NCBI GenBank assembly: GCA_027023405.1
Contig: JALVVN010000004.1
Span: 1-53,800, forward strand
Origin: Campylobacterales bacterium
GTDB lineage: Bacteria > Campylobacterota > Campylobacteria > Campylobacterales > QNZT01
Direction of reading: 5' to 3'
DNA: 53,800 nucleotides
Shown here one piece after another: positions 9,420 through 19,077 of this stretch (positions are counted from its first letter, which is position 1; every line of letters begins with the position of its first letter). The translations under genes were made by a program, and so were the position numbers. The notes under the pieces are model-generated. The model had not been told where the DNA came from, made no database searches, and was given only the letters and a program-made list of their open reading frames with translations.

Positions 9420-10085
9420 TTATCGAACTGCTTTCTCTTTCGGATCATAGACCGGTTCAGCACACTCTTGTTTCGGACAAGGAAGTTGTACAGTCTTCTC
9501 TTTGACTACAACTTTCTCCACGACTCTTGTACCGCCACCGAAAAGGTAGCTCAAACCAAGTGTAGGTACAACATCAACCGTCTCGCACTTCTCTTTGTAA
9601 AGTACTCTGACTTCCGGATTAAGCGCCCACTGATCACCAAGGCTAATTCCTGCACCGATACCGGCATCGTAGAACCATTGACCGCTACATGCAGAGTTTC
9701 CGCGAACGATACCGTCTTCATAGTTTTCATATCCACCACCCACAAGAAGGTAAGGTGTCATCTTTTTCCAAGGCTGTGCTTTTTTAAATACTGCATTCAA
9801 TGAAAATCTATTTACGCTTGTAGAGTCTCCTCCCTCAAGTGTTCTTGCTGCTTTATCTGTATTAAGATCAGCATCAATCACTCTCTCATAGCCTGCTCTG
9901 AAACCAAAATTGTCAGTCAAAAATGTATGTACATTGACACCAGCTACGGGTGCGTCGTCAACCACACAATCACTATCAGCAAAGTTATACCCGCCATAGA
10001 TGTTGATTCCTGAATTATAATTTCCTGCAAACGAAGAACTTGCCAACACTGCCAATGCGGCACAAGCAAATAAACTCTTTTTCAT
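9420..10085 (-). CDS. Small OmpA-type outer-membrane beta-barrel protein
   Basis: The 221-residue precursor has a standard signal peptide (cleavage after SSSFA) and an eight-strand barrel pattern: NIYGGYNFADSDC, FGFRAGYERVIDADLNTD, YLLVGGGYENYEDGI, YDAGIGAGISLGDQWALN and PTLGLSYLFGGG. After the barrel comes a valine/lysine-rich segment, VVEKVVVKEKTV, which in related proteins leads into a peptidoglycan-binding OmpA domain. Here the protein ends 24 residues later with two cysteines and no such domain. AGGAGT precedes the ATG. It is a distant paralogue of the SPOR-containing barrel protein at 34120-35382. Confidence 0.85.
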   Translation of the reverse strand: MKKSLFACAALAVLASSSFAGNYNSGINIYGGYNFADSDCVVDDAPVAGVNVHTFLTDNFGFRAGYERVIDADLNTDKAARTLEGGDSTSVNRFSLNAVFKKAQPWKKMTPYLLVGGGYENYEDGIVRGNSACSGQWFYDAGIGAGISLGDQWALNPEVRVLYKEKCETVDVVPTLGLSYLFGGGTRVVEKVVVKEKTVQLPCPKQECAEPVYDPKEKAVR

Positions 10086-10106
10086 TAAGACTCCTTTTAA
10101 AGTTAT

Positions 10107-10112
10107 ATTGTA
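10107..10112 (-). promoter_or_regulatory. -10 element for the outer-membrane protein gene
   Basis: On the minus strand GGTACAAT gives a TACAAT -10 box about 22 bases upstream of the start codon. The upstream DNA is A/T-rich, as is usual in this phylum, and there is no clear -35. Confidence 0.5.
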
Positions 10113-10133
10113 CCTACTTAGTCGAAATTATTC

Positions 10134-10190
10134 AAACTAAATTCAGTTAATATTAAACCATTTTAAACTAATTTGGCTTAATCTTAACTT
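10134..10190. repeat. Two imperfect 31-base direct repeats upstream of the outer-membrane protein gene
   Basis: Two tandem units start with AAACTAA (10134 and 10165) and share the pattern AAACTAA-WTT-three bases-TTAAT-nTTAA. The 31-base period equals about three helical turns, so a protein could bind both on one face. They lie just upstream of the -10 box at 10107. Confidence 0.5.
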
Positions 10191-10196
10191 TATTAT

Positions 10197-12011
10197 CTAT
10201 CCGGTTATGTAAAATTTTTTGATAAAATCACTATCAATGTCAATCAAATTTCGCTCCAATAACGCCTCTATGACCGATGCATCACAATCGGTATCGCCTG
10301 GCCATCGTCTTGTAAAACCGTCGATTTTACTTTTATTGGTTCCATCGATCCCGATAAACTCTTTTTCCAAAAAGATATCGCGCTTTGCATCCATATTGTT
10401 CACGACTCGCCAAACAAGCATATAGGGATTTTCAATATCATTTTTCTCTACATCTACAAACACTAATAACTTTGTGTAAGGTTTCAATGGTTTTAATTTT
10501 TCATACAACGCCGACATAGGCGCCTTTTTCTCTACGGAAATCACGCAGATCGGGGTTTTCGTATAGGTTTTATACTGCTTGATATCCCGAATCGTTTTAT
10601 CGATTGCTTGCATCTTTTCTAAAAGCAGGTCATCTTCAATAATCTCCTTTTTGGGAAAATTGACATTATCCGCAGTGCAATCAACCCCCAATTTTCCCCC
10701 ATAAGCGAAACTGTCGGAACTGTGATCCAGTGCATCGCAGACACCTTCGCTGATGAGTAGATTATCTACCATGATCCGATCGAGTATATAGTCACTTAAC
10801 GCATCATAATCCTCCAATTCGGGGGCATCTTCCCCAACAAAAATAGCATGCTTGACAAAACTCATCTGCCCTACTCCCCAAAAAGCGTGCATAAACTGCT
10901 TTGCATGTCCGGGATAGCGTTGTTGCATTTTCGCAATAATGAGATTATGAAACACACCGTTTTCAGGCATCACATAATCAACCAATTCAGGAGCCGTTGT
11001 TTTGAGTAAAGGCAAAAAGATACGCTCTGTCGCCCATCCCATATATTTATCCTCAAGTGGCGGTTTGCCGACAACCGTCGCAAGATAAACCGGATCTTTT
11101 TTATGTGTGATGGTTTTGACCTCCATCACCGGATACTCCTCTTCGAGTGTATAGTATCCCGTATGATCACCAAAAGGTCCCTCTATTCGCATCTGACTGG
11201 GATCTACCTCACCCTCGATGATAATATCCGCATCTTCGGGCACATAGAGTTCATTGCTAAGTGACTTGACCAATCTTGCTCCCTCTCCTTTGATAAACCC
11301 ATAGAGAAGCATCTCAAAAACACCGTGTGGAAGCGGCGCTGTCGCAACCCAGGTATAGAGCGGGTCACCCCCAATCGCAATCGAAACAGGCATCTTCACA
11401 CCCGCCTCTTGATACTCATGAAAAAAATGTGCACTATCTTTATGTATCTGCCAGTGCATGCCAAGATGCGTTTTGTCGTAAACTTGGAGTCGATACATTC
11501 CTAAATTTTTTCGCTTTCCATCCAACGATTGGGTATAGACTTGTCCCATCGTGATAAAAGCACCACCATCCTCAGGCCATGTCTTCAAGATAGGTAACGC
11601 CTCTAAATTGGGTACTTCCATCACTACCTCTTGAGAGACACCACGACTTTTCAGACGCTTTGGAAAGATATTTTTCATCTGAAAAAGCTTTGAAAGCATT
11701 CCGAACTTTTGTCCCAAGCTTTGGGGTGGTTGAAACTTTAAAAGTGCATCAATCTCTTCTGCAATCTCATCCGCATCTTTTCCCAAGAAGAGTTCTGTTG
11801 CGCGAAACGATCCAAAGAGATTTATCAATACAGGGGTATCGTAACTTTTATTGAGCCTTTTTGAAACAGGTTTGTGAAAAAAAAGTGCCTTGGAATCCTC
11901 TTTTTTGACTTCAATATAGGCGATATGCGGTATCTCTAGATCGATATCTACCTCTTCATATATCTCTCTCAATAACCCATGACTGCGTAATATCTCTATC
12001 GCTTCACGCAT
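10197..12011 (-). CDS. mqnL: UbiD-family menaquinone biosynthesis decarboxylase (futalosine pathway)
   Basis: This 604-residue protein is a prenylated-FMN-dependent decarboxylase of the UbiD superfamily. It matches the branch assigned to the late decarboxylation step of the futalosine (mqn) menaquinone route, consistent with the mtnN-type nucleosidase elsewhere in the window. Visible features are MYRLQVYDKTHLGMHWQIHK, the prFMN/metal region EGPFGDHTGYYT, ATERIFLPLLK and GKLGVDCTADN. The ATG at 12011 has AGGAG six bases upstream; a TTG one codon earlier is less likely. It is divergent from the lipoprotein gene at 12224. The assignment to MqnL rather than another UbiD paralogue is by overall resemblance. 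Confidence 0.85.
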   Translation of the reverse strand: MREAIEILRSHGLLREIYEEVDIDLEIPHIAYIEVKKEDSKALFFHKPVSKRLNKSYDTPVLINLFGSFRATELFLGKDADEIAEEIDALLKFQPPQSLGQKFGMLSKLFQMKNIFPKRLKSRGVSQEVVMEVPNLEALPILKTWPEDGGAFITMGQVYTQSLDGKRKNLGMYRLQVYDKTHLGMHWQIHKDSAHFFHEYQEAGVKMPVSIAIGGDPLYTWVATAPLPHGVFEMLLYGFIKGEGARLVKSLSNELYVPEDADIIIEGEVDPSQMRIEGPFGDHTGYYTLEEEYPVMEVKTITHKKDPVYLATVVGKPPLEDKYMGWATERIFLPLLKTTAPELVDYVMPENGVFHNLIIAKMQQRYPGHAKQFMHAFWGVGQMSFVKHAIFVGEDAPELEDYDALSDYILDRIMVDNLLISEGVCDALDHSSDSFAYGGKLGVDCTADNVNFPKKEIIEDDLLLEKMQAIDKTIRDIKQYKTYTKTPICVISVEKKAPMSALYEKLKPLKPYTKLLVFVDVEKNDIENPYMLVWRVVNNMDAKRDIFLEKEFIGIDGTNKSKIDGFTRRWPGDTDCDASVIEALLERNLIDIDSDFIKKFYITG

Positions 12012-12124
12012 CAACTGCTCCTTTGATGGTCTTTACCCTAAGTTTGATTCTAAAAGCATATTATAATCTTCGTTAAGGGCACCTCTAAAATCCATAACAG
12101 CAGCACATGGTAAAGTTTTTATAA

Positions 12125-12162
12125 CAATTATTCTTAATTTAATTTTAATTTAAGAATAATTG
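12125..12162. promoter_or_regulatory. Perfect 13-base inverted repeat upstream of the beta-propeller lipoprotein gene
   Basis: CAATTATTCTTAA and TTAAGAATAATTG flank a 12-base A/T spacer in the divergent region, about 60 bases before the lipoprotein ATG. The length and perfection suggest a dimeric repressor operator, but an A/T-rich hairpin cannot be excluded. I cannot name the regulator. Confidence 0.5.
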
Positions 12163-12223
12163 AATATTATCTTAATATATGCCTTGTTTTTACGCAAGGA
12201 GCAATTATCAAAAGGATATCTCT

Positions 12224-13870
12224 ATGTTCACCTTTCAACAAAAAGCAAAGTACACCTTGGCAATGAGTCTTGTCATTTTTCTGACAGCCTGCGGTGATAG
12301 TAAAAACAGTGCCAACAAGGATACAAATGATAGTTTACGCCTCACACTCTCATCTTCCGATAAGACCAATCAAACAACACTACATCCTCCTAAACTTACA
12401 CTACTAGGAGATCAAAATATCACCCTTACATTGGGTGATAAGTTTCAAGATCCCGGAGCCGTTGCAGAGGATCAGGAGGATGGTAATCTCACTGACCAAA
12501 TCACCGTCACTTCTGATCTCAATCTCTCCAAAATTGGCGAATATACTATTCAATACAGCGTTATCGATAGTGATAAGCAGAAAGCTCATGCAGAACGAAT
12601 TGTGAACATTCAAAAAGTACACAACCCCAAAGATCAGATACCCATCGACTCAAATATCGAATTAGGCTTGGAACCGGGTGTACTCTACTATGCCGATCCA
12701 AGACCGCAAGAGCATGGTCTCAATCGTGTACTTCGCATCGATTACAATACTATGACCTATCGTGCGATACCGGTACCCGGCAATAATCCACACTCCATCG
12801 ATCGTGCCGGTGAGAGTGATAAGTTTTATGTCAGAACGCAAAATTCTTACTCATTTGATGTGGTGAATTTTAAAGATGATTCCGTCAAGACAGTCGATCT
12901 TGGTGATCACAAACCAAGAGCTATCGGTGCCTACAATAAAAAATACAATATCCAACTCCTCTCAGGCAAAGATATGCCGATCGTCGATGTGATTGATGTC
13001 ACAAATGATAAGGTCATAGCTACCTTAGGAGAGCGACGCCACTATAACAAATCTGAAATCACATCCAATGCCGGCGCAGGATCGGCAACCGGACACGCCT
13101 TATGGTTTGATGAAGATCATTTGGGGATCATCGACCGTGTTAATCGTGTCGTACGCGTCTATCGCGTCAGAAAAGACAAAGATGGGTCACTACACTTTGA
13201 TCTGACTTCAGAGCTGAGTGCAGGAACGGCTTTTCATGCACTTGAACGAGATAGATTTCCCAAAACAAAAGAGGACACCCAAATCTTCTACGCAATGGGC
13301 GAAGGTGATCTTACGCAAAATATCAATCCCTATGTACTAGAGCTTCGTTTTGATCCTGCTACCGGACACTTAACCCGAACAGGTCGTACGGTTTGGTGCT
13401 CTGAAAGTAATCAAAAGATTGACAATATTACACCCACTACACACCATGCCGGTGTCAGTCCGGATGGCAAATATTTGGTCGTGCCTGTCACTGATGGAAA
13501 AGTCTATATCATCGATAGAGCAAGCATGAAAACACTTAAAGTGCTCCCCGCACATTTAGGTGCAGCCCATATCGAATTTTCAGCCGCCAAACATTTGGCA
13601 ATCGTGACAAATCACTTTTCAAATATTCTCACCATTATCGATATGGATACGCTTGCCGTGAAAAAGGAGATTCAGATCGGCTTCAACCATGAGTTTGATC
13701 CCAATGATAAACACCTCTTCCAACCGCACTTCTCTTATGTCTCACCGGATGGAAAATATTACTATACTTTTGCTACCCAAGATGGTAACTTCCTCAAAAT
13801 CGATTTAGATAGTTTTGAAATTGTAGATAAAATTCATGTAGGCGGTGCACCTGAGCAGGCTCACTCTTAA
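12224..13870 (+). CDS. Lipoprotein with DUF5011 Ig-like domain and seven-bladed-type beta-propeller
   Basis: The start is set at the ATG at 12224 (AAAGGATA upstream), giving 548 residues that begin with a lipoprotein signal ending LTAC (Cys23). An in-frame upstream ATG would add 15 residues that do not fit a signal. Residues about 57-130 form a DUF5011-type Ig-like domain (DKFQDPGAVAEDQEDG, YTIQYSVIDSD). The remainder is a YVTN/NosZ-like propeller with SPDGKYLVVP and SPDGKYYYTFATQDGN blades. Histidines recur at blade tips (TTHHAGVSP, LGAAHIEF, VTNHFSN, FQPHFSYVSP), and the chain ends GGAPEQAHS. This arrangement recalls periplasmic metal-handling propellers such as AztD; metal binding is inference. 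The operator-like palindrome upstream suggests regulation. Confidence 0.82.
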   Translation: MFTFQQKAKYTLAMSLVIFLTACGDSKNSANKDTNDSLRLTLSSSDKTNQTTLHPPKLTLLGDQNITLTLGDKFQDPGAVAEDQEDGNLTDQITVTSDLNLSKIGEYTIQYSVIDSDKQKAHAERIVNIQKVHNPKDQIPIDSNIELGLEPGVLYYADPRPQEHGLNRVLRIDYNTMTYRAIPVPGNNPHSIDRAGESDKFYVRTQNSYSFDVVNFKDDSVKTVDLGDHKPRAIGAYNKKYNIQLLSGKDMPIVDVIDVTNDKVIATLGERRHYNKSEITSNAGAGSATGHALWFDEDHLGIIDRVNRVVRVYRVRKDKDGSLHFDLTSELSAGTAFHALERDRFPKTKEDTQIFYAMGEGDLTQNINPYVLELRFDPATGHLTRTGRTVWCSESNQKIDNITPTTHHAGVSPDGKYLVVPVTDGKVYIIDRASMKTLKVLPAHLGAAHIEFSAAKHLAIVTNHFSNILTIIDMDTLAVKKEIQIGFNHEFDPNDKHLFQPHFSYVSPDGKYYYTFATQDGNFLKIDLDSFEIVDKIHVGGAPEQAHS

Positions 13871-13877
13871 CAATAAA

Positions 13878-13907
13878 AATGGCGCTTATAAAATCTCTTG
13901 CGCCATT
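13878..13907 (-). terminator. hemC terminator
   Basis: An 8-base perfect stem (AATGGCGC / GCGCCATT) with a 14-base loop is followed on the minus strand by TTTATTG. The first arm lies inside the last hemC codons, so the terminator overlaps the gene's 3' end. In the other direction it closes the convergent lipoprotein gene less efficiently. Confidence 0.7.
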
Positions 13908-14827
13908 ACTTCCGCATCACGAAGCAGTTTAATCACTCCGTTTTCTATCATCACATCTGCAAGTTCTTTTCCCATCTGCGTATAAGCAGATTTCATACAG
14001 ATGCGTTTCTCTTTAAGCATTTTGGTACCGTCAGGCATTCCAACGATTGCGCGCGCGATAATCTTTTCATCTTCGAGTTTCGCATGCACACCTATGGGAA
14101 CCTGACATCCCCCCTGCAAGATAGTAACAAAGTCTCGCTCCACTTTTGTTTCGATGAACGCTTGCTCATCATTCAAGAAGGAGATCAACTCCAGCACATC
14201 CGGATCATCAATCGCCTCAATACCCAAGGCTGCCTGCCCCATCGCCGGTACCATTTGGGTAATCTCAATCGGTGTCGCATACCGCACAAGATCTAATAAG
14301 CCTAATCGCTTAATTCCGGCAGTGGCTAAAATGATCGCATCAAAATCGCCTCGCTTAAGTTTTTCAATACGGGTATTGACATTGCCTCGCAACGACTCAA
14401 TTTGTAGATCGGGACGATAGGCTAAAAGTTGCATGCGCCGACGCAAGCTTGTTGTACCGACAACTGCACCTTGAGGAAGTTCATCGATAGAACAATATTT
14501 TTCACTCAACAGTGCATCTCTCGGATCTTCCCGCTTGGTAATCGCCGCAAGCTTTAAACCTCCGGGAAACTCCATCGGCACATCTTTGAGAGAGTGTACC
14601 GCCAGTTGTGCATCTCCTCGAAGCATCGCCTCTTCAAGCTCTTTGGTGAAAAGTCCCTTACCGCCGATCTTAGCTAAGGGCGTATCGAGAATTTTATCTC
14701 CCTTTGTACTCATCTCCAAAAGCTCTACCTCTAGATCAGGATAGCGATCTTCAAGGAGTGACTTAATATGCTCCGATTGCCATAACGCCAATTTACTCTT
14801 GCGTGTTGCGATGACGATCTTTTTCAC
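13886..14827 (-). CDS. hemC: Hydroxymethylbilane synthase (porphobilinogen deaminase)
   Basis: The enzyme polymerises four porphobilinogens to hydroxymethylbilane for haem and other tetrapyrroles. The 313-residue length and motifs are standard: ATRKSKLALWQSEHIK, AVHSLKDVP, GTTSLRRRMQL, ESLRGNVNTRIEKL and the dipyrromethane-cofactor cysteine in LQGGCQVPIGV (Cys241). The start is GTG at 14827 and shares its G with the TAG of the upstream thioredoxin-fold gene, so translation is coupled. It is the last gene of the minus-strand cluster that starts near 20.68 kb. Confidence 0.96.
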   Translation of the reverse strand: MKKIVIATRKSKLALWQSEHIKSLLEDRYPDLEVELLEMSTKGDKILDTPLAKIGGKGLFTKELEEAMLRGDAQLAVHSLKDVPMEFPGGLKLAAITKREDPRDALLSEKYCSIDELPQGAVVGTTSLRRRMQLLAYRPDLQIESLRGNVNTRIEKLKRGDFDAIILATAGIKRLGLLDLVRYATPIEITQMVPAMGQAALGIEAIDDPDVLELISFLNDEQAFIETKVERDFVTILQGGCQVPIGVHAKLEDEKIIARAIVGMPDGTKMLKEKRICMKSAYTQMGKELADVMIENGVIKLLRDAEVMAQEIL

Positions 14828-15690
14828 TATTTAATAAAACTCTTATATTTTTGGCGAGAAAAATCTTTCTTCCCATCGACATAAATAGTTGGTGTTCCGC
14901 TGATCATCAACTTTCCACCTGCTTCTATATCATCGCTATAGCGCTGTAAAATATCCTGCGCTTTTATATCTTGTTGTGTAACCTTTGTACCCATTGCTTT
15001 ATTGAAAGCATCCAAAATTTTCTTCTCATCAGTCGTATCAAGATTAAACTTATGTGCATAGACTTTCTCGACGACATCTTTTTTCCCCTGCTTCTCGGCT
15101 ACCAAAATTGCCTTGATCAATGTCGGTGAAGCTTTATGCAACATTTGAAGAGGAAAGTGATAGTAGTAGAGTGCGATCTTGTCCGGGTGTTCTTTGGCTG
15201 CTTTGATTAACTTTGGCATAAACTCTTTACAAAATGGGCAAAGTGGATCAGAAAAAGCAACAAATTTATGTGCCGCATTTGCATTACCGTAAAGAAGGTG
15301 ATCTTTTCGATAAAAACTATTATCCGTAATATCCGGCACAATTTTATCTTTGAGAGACGATTTATTTGCTAATTTAATAAAATCACGCGCAAGATATTCA
15401 CCGTTAGAGAAGATCTTATCATGCACGGTCGTGACTGTATGTTTTTTATCTTTCATCTCCAGGTCAATGTCTAAAAAGTAAACACTCCATCCCGGTATCT
15501 GAGAGATAGGTTTTGCCTTGTTGACTCGCACATCTTTGAGCTTAAAGCGTGGATTTACATTGATAGCCCGTTTTACAAAATCTACTACATCTTTTTTCAC
15601 ACTATCCGATGCAGGAGCACTCTCTTTGGCATACGCTAAACCACTACTCAATAACATCAACATCAATGATTTCAGCATCAATCGCTTCAT
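14827..15690 (-). CDS. Periplasmic thiol:disulfide interchange protein, DsbC/DsbG-like
   Basis: The 287-residue precursor has a signal peptide (to about residue 22) and a DsbC-like N-terminal region with a conserved disulfide-isomerase dimerisation layout. The thioredoxin-fold domain has the redox site CPFC (151-154) and the cis-proline SGTPTIYVDG. It is likely to act on disulfides in the periplasm, perhaps for c-type cytochromes, which are common in this phylum. Its 5' end overlaps fxsA by 47 bases. It is inserted between hemC and proS, which I recall as adjacent in Helicobacter pylori. Confidence 0.88.
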   Translation of the reverse strand: MKRLMLKSLMLMLLSSGLAYAKESAPASDSVKKDVVDFVKRAINVNPRFKLKDVRVNKAKPISQIPGWSVYFLDIDLEMKDKKHTVTTVHDKIFSNGEYLARDFIKLANKSSLKDKIVPDITDNSFYRKDHLLYGNANAAHKFVAFSDPLCPFCKEFMPKLIKAAKEHPDKIALYYYHFPLQMLHKASPTLIKAILVAEKQGKKDVVEKVYAHKFNLDTTDEKKILDAFNKAMGTKVTQQDIKAQDILQRYSDDIEAGGKLMISGTPTIYVDGKKDFSRQKYKSFIK

Positions 15691-16054
15691 TCTCGTCTTC
15701 CATCCTTCTATTTTTTTTCTTTTTTAAATGTAATATGCGCTTAGCAAAAAAAGTACCGATTGCACTAAATTGCAAAAGCACGCCTAGTATATCACTAAAA
15801 AAACCAGGAATGATTAACAATATTGCACCAATGAGTGTAAAAAGACTCATCTTTTGAAACTCATCGATGCCAATCTCACCACGCATCAGCAGTGTCATAC
15901 CGTCTGCCAAACGATATTTGAGACTTGAAATGAGAAAAACACCCACTCCCGCACTCAGGATAATCTCTACAAATGTCCACCAACCACCAATCGCCGCAGA
16001 GATCCGGGTTGAGAACATCACTTCAATAAAGAGATATAATACCAAATAGATCAA
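15644..16054 (-). CDS. fxsA: FxsA-family inner-membrane protein
   Basis: The 136-residue protein matches FxsA, a small membrane protein of unclear function whose overexpression relieves phage F exclusion in E. coli. It has hydrophobic stretches at about 1-20, 24-45, 68-95 and 97-112. The core LADGMTLLMRGEIGIDEFQK and the LLLIPGFFSDILG segment are diagnostic. The start is TTG at 16054, next to the proS TGA and served by AAGGAAC inside proS. The charged tail (KKKKNRRMEDENEAIDAEI) is encoded over the start of the Dsb gene. Confidence 0.82.
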   Translation of the reverse strand: MIYLVLYLFIEVMFSTRISAAIGGWWTFVEIILSAGVGVFLISSLKYRLADGMTLLMRGEIGIDEFQKMSLFTLIGAILLIIPGFFSDILGVLLQFSAIGTFFAKRILHLKKKKNRRMEDENEAIDAEIIDVDVIE

Positions 16055-17752
16055 TCAAAGTTCCTTAAGTTGTTGAAATATTTCATCTTTTGGCACACTT
16101 CGTTTTTGAAGCGTTGCGCGATCGACAAGCTCTACTGTACCCTCTTTCAACCCTTTGCCGACGATCACTGCATAAGGAAAACCGATTAACTCAAAATCTC
16201 CCATCTTAAATCCAAACCGCTCACTGCGATCATCGAGGATCACGCGCATCCCCGCCTCACTCATCTGCTGATAAAGCGCTTCACCAAACGCCGATTGTTC
16301 CTCATCTTTGATATTGGAGATGATGATATCAAAGTGATAGGGTGCACTCTCCCAAGTCCATTTGCACCCCTTCTCGTCGTGATGCTGTTCAATGACGACT
16401 GCCACCAAACGACTCACACCGATCCCGTAAGTCCCCATGATAAAGGGTTGCGCTTTTCCGTTTTGATCCAAAAATGTTGCATTGAGCGCTTTTGAATAAC
16501 CATCTCCAAGTTGAAAAATATGCCCGACTTCAATCCCTTTGGTAATCTCTAGTTCACACCCACACTTAACACACTGATCTCCCGCCTTCGCACTCGCAAG
16601 ATCAGCATATTCAAACGCTTTATCTTTAAAGCTAAAACCGACAAAATGATAATCTTTTTGATTGCCTCCGCAGATCATCGGCTCTCGATCGCGCAATCGT
16701 TCATCGACATAAAAAGGCACTTTGATCTCCATCGGACCGATAAAGCCCGCTATCAATCCTACCGCTTCCAACTCCGACTCATCTGTATCGACAAGCTCCA
16801 GTGCACCGCAGGCATTTTGCGCTTTGACCTCTTGTAGTTCATCATCGCCACGCACAAAAAAGAGAACCACTTCCTCTCTGTCATCATAGATCGCCTTTTT
16901 TGCTACTGCTTTGACCAGATAAGAGGCAGGAATTTTAAAGAAGTCCGCTAGGTCTTCAATCGTTTTAATATCGGGTGTGGCGAAAAGTCCCGGCGTCATC
17001 TCTACCTCATCATCTACTATCCCCTCATTCAGGCTCTTTGCCGCTTCAATATTGGCCGCATATCCGCACGATTCATTGGAGCAGATCACAATGTCATCTT
17101 CTCCATTATCTGCCAATACCATCAACTCGCGCGATCCGCTGCCTCCTATCGCACCGCTATCCGCTTCAACTACACGAAAATCGAGCCCCAAACGATCCAA
17201 GATTTTGCTATAAGTCTGCTCCATCAATGCAAACTCTCGCTTCATATCCTCCTCATCCGCATGGAAACTATAACCATCTTTCATCAAAAATTCGCGTCCG
17301 CGAAGCAATCCATATCTCGGTCTTGCCTCATCCCGAAACTTTGTATTAATTTGGTAGAGGTTGAGTGGCAATGCTTTATAACTCTTGACACGATTACGCA
17401 CCAGATCGACCATCGCCTCCTCATGTGTGGGACCAAGTACAAACTCATTGTTTTTACGATCCTTAAAGCGCAATAGCTCTTTACCAAACTTCTGATAGCG
17501 TCCACTCTCCTCCCACAAAGAAGCAGGTGTGACGAAACCGAGTTGCACCTCCTGTGCTCCTGCGCGATCCAACTCCTCTTTGACAATGGAGCGAATCCGA
17601 TCCAAAACCAGCTTACCTAATGGCAAAAAGTTGTAAATTCCACTTCCGATCTGTGAAATAAAACCACCCCTGACCAAATAGATATGACTTGGTAAAACCG
17701 CGTCTTTTGGCGCCTCTTTGGTAGTCGGTACAAATAGTTTGGAAAATCTCAA
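16055..17752 (-). CDS. proS: Prolyl-tRNA synthetase
   Basis: This class II synthetase charges tRNA-Pro. The 565-residue bacterial-type form includes the editing insertion between motifs 2 and 3 (about residues 225-400). Motifs seen are [18 protein letters not shown], the motif-2 region [20 protein letters not shown] and motif 3 [13 protein letters not shown]. The C-terminal anticodon-binding domain is intact. It sits 2 bases after hemA and is directly followed by fxsA. Confidence 0.97.
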   Translation of the reverse strand: MRFSKLFVPTTKEAPKDAVLPSHIYLVRGGFISQIGSGIYNFLPLGKLVLDRIRSIVKEELDRAGAQEVQLGFVTPASLWEESGRYQKFGKELLRFKDRKNNEFVLGPTHEEAMVDLVRNRVKSYKALPLNLYQINTKFRDEARPRYGLLRGREFLMKDGYSFHADEEDMKREFALMEQTYSKILDRLGLDFRVVEADSGAIGGSGSRELMVLADNGEDDIVICSNESCGYAANIEAAKSLNEGIVDDEVEMTPGLFATPDIKTIEDLADFFKIPASYLVKAVAKKAIYDDREEVVLFFVRGDDELQEVKAQNACGALELVDTDESELEAVGLIAGFIGPMEIKVPFYVDERLRDREPMICGGNQKDYHFVGFSFKDKAFEYADLASAKAGDQCVKCGCELEITKGIEVGHIFQLGDGYSKALNATFLDQNGKAQPFIMGTYGIGVSRLVAVVIEQHHDEKGCKWTWESAPYHFDIIISNIKDEEQSAFGEALYQQMSEAGMRVILDDRSERFGFKMGDFELIGFPYAVIVGKGLKEGTVELVDRATLQKRSVPKDEIFQQLKEL

Positions 17753-17754
17753 CG

Positions 17755-19077
17755 CTACTCCTTTTTGGTTAAATCTCTCTCAATCTGTAGATCACATTTG
17801 TAAGTGTCTAGTGCTTTTCGTTGTTGGGCATTGAGCCCGAAGAAGAGCTGCACGGACTGTACCACCGTATCTGCCTGAGGTTTATCCGCAACTTGCTTTA
17901 GCGTCATCGTCGGCGTATGCAAAAAGTCATTAAAAGCTTGATGGAGAATTTTCTCAACCGACTTCTCTAACTCAGCTGGTATATACCCTTTTTTCAGTGC
18001 TCTTTCTAACTCTTTTTGTGAACACGCTTTGGCACGATCACGAATCTCTTTAATCAGCGGATCAACCGAGAGTGTCTGTAACCACCGAAAAAACTCCTCT
18101 GTAAATTCACCGACGATCTTGTAAGCAAGCCGACTATTTTTCTCCCGCTCTTGAAGATTGCGATTGAGTATCTCCTGGAGATCATCCACTGCATAGATCG
18201 AGACATCTTCTCGTTCGCACTCCACAATATCGCGTGGTACCGCCAGATCAAACCAATAGCGATGAAAGGAGGTCTCTTTAAGCATCTCTTTGGTAATGAT
18301 CACTTCCGGTGCGGCAGTCGCACTAAAGAGCAGTCGAAAATGGTTGACAAGATTAGACAATTCACTAAACGGTTCCACTCTCACAGTCACTTCACTAATC
18401 TCTTTTGCCAATTTATACGCTTTTTCCATATCGCGATTACAGATGATGAGATTGACACCGGCATTTGCCAAATGCTTTGCCGCTAAGCTACTCATCTCCC
18501 CTGCGCCGACAATCACTGCCGAATATCCGCCCAGATCACCGCCAAATAGCTCTTTGGCTTGTGCCACAGCGACTGAAGCAACGGAGATAGGATTTTTGGA
18601 GATCGATGTTTGGTTGCGTACTTGTGCGGCACATCGAAAAGTGTGATGCATCACTCTTGCCAACTTTTGCGCACTAAATCCATGATCATAAGAGAATTTA
18701 AAGGCATCCTTCACTTGACCCACAATCTGCGTTTCACCCAAAACCAAACTATCCAAAGATGACGCAACCGAAAAGATATGAAACACGGCATCAGCATCCT
18801 GATAAACTTTCGCACTCTCTTTTAAGCGATCAGCGGAGATATCGGAGTATCCCTCCAAATAACCGAAAATCGTTTCACTAATATTGGAGTCATCTTTACG
18901 ACTGAGGAGTATCTCCACACGATTACAGGTAGAAAGAATGATCGATTCATTAACCCCATCTAGTGAATCTAAAAACTTATAAAACTCTAAAAGCTTCTCT
19001 TCATCCGCAAATGAGAGCCTCTCCCGGATCTCTAGCGGTGTCGATTTATGTGAAAAACTAACGACAGTATAGTGCAT
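17755..19077 (-). CDS. hemA: Glutamyl-tRNA reductase
   Basis: The enzyme reduces glutamyl-tRNA to glutamate-1-semialdehyde, the entry to C5 tetrapyrrole synthesis. The 440-residue protein has the catalytic-cysteine motif STCNRVEIL (Cys51), the [16 protein letters not shown]-terminus, [14 protein letters not shown] and the NADPH-binding [18 protein letters not shown]-terminal dimerisation helix region follows. The start ATG directly follows the TAG of the polyprenyl synthase gene. As in H. pylori, it lies between proS and the isoprenoid gene. Confidence 0.97.
   Translation of the reverse strand: MHYTVVSFSHKSTPLEIRERLSFADEEKLLEFYKFLDSLDGVNESIILSTCNRVEILLSRKDDSNISETIFGYLEGYSDISADRLKESAKVYQDADAVFHIFSVASSLDSLVLGETQIVGQVKDAFKFSYDHGFSAQKLARVMHHTFRCAAQVRNQTSISKNPISVASVAVAQAKELFGGDLGGYSAVIVGAGEMSSLAAKHLANAGVNLIICNRDMEKAYKLAKEISEVTVRVEPFSELSNLVNHFRLLFSATAAPEVIITKEMLKETSFHRYWFDLAVPRDIVECEREDVSIYAVDDLQEILNRNLQEREKNSRLAYKIVGEFTEEFFRWLQTLSVDPLIKEIRDRAKACSQKELERALKKGYIPAELEKSVEKILHQAFNDFLHTPTMTLKQVADKPQADTVVQSVQLFFGLNAQQRKALDTYKCDLQIERDLTKKE

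Noticed and set aside
6550-12100. Similar short strings (CACCTCTAAAA) at about 6570 and 12080
   Set aside because: Only about 11 bases match and the flanks differ, so it is not a supported repeat family.
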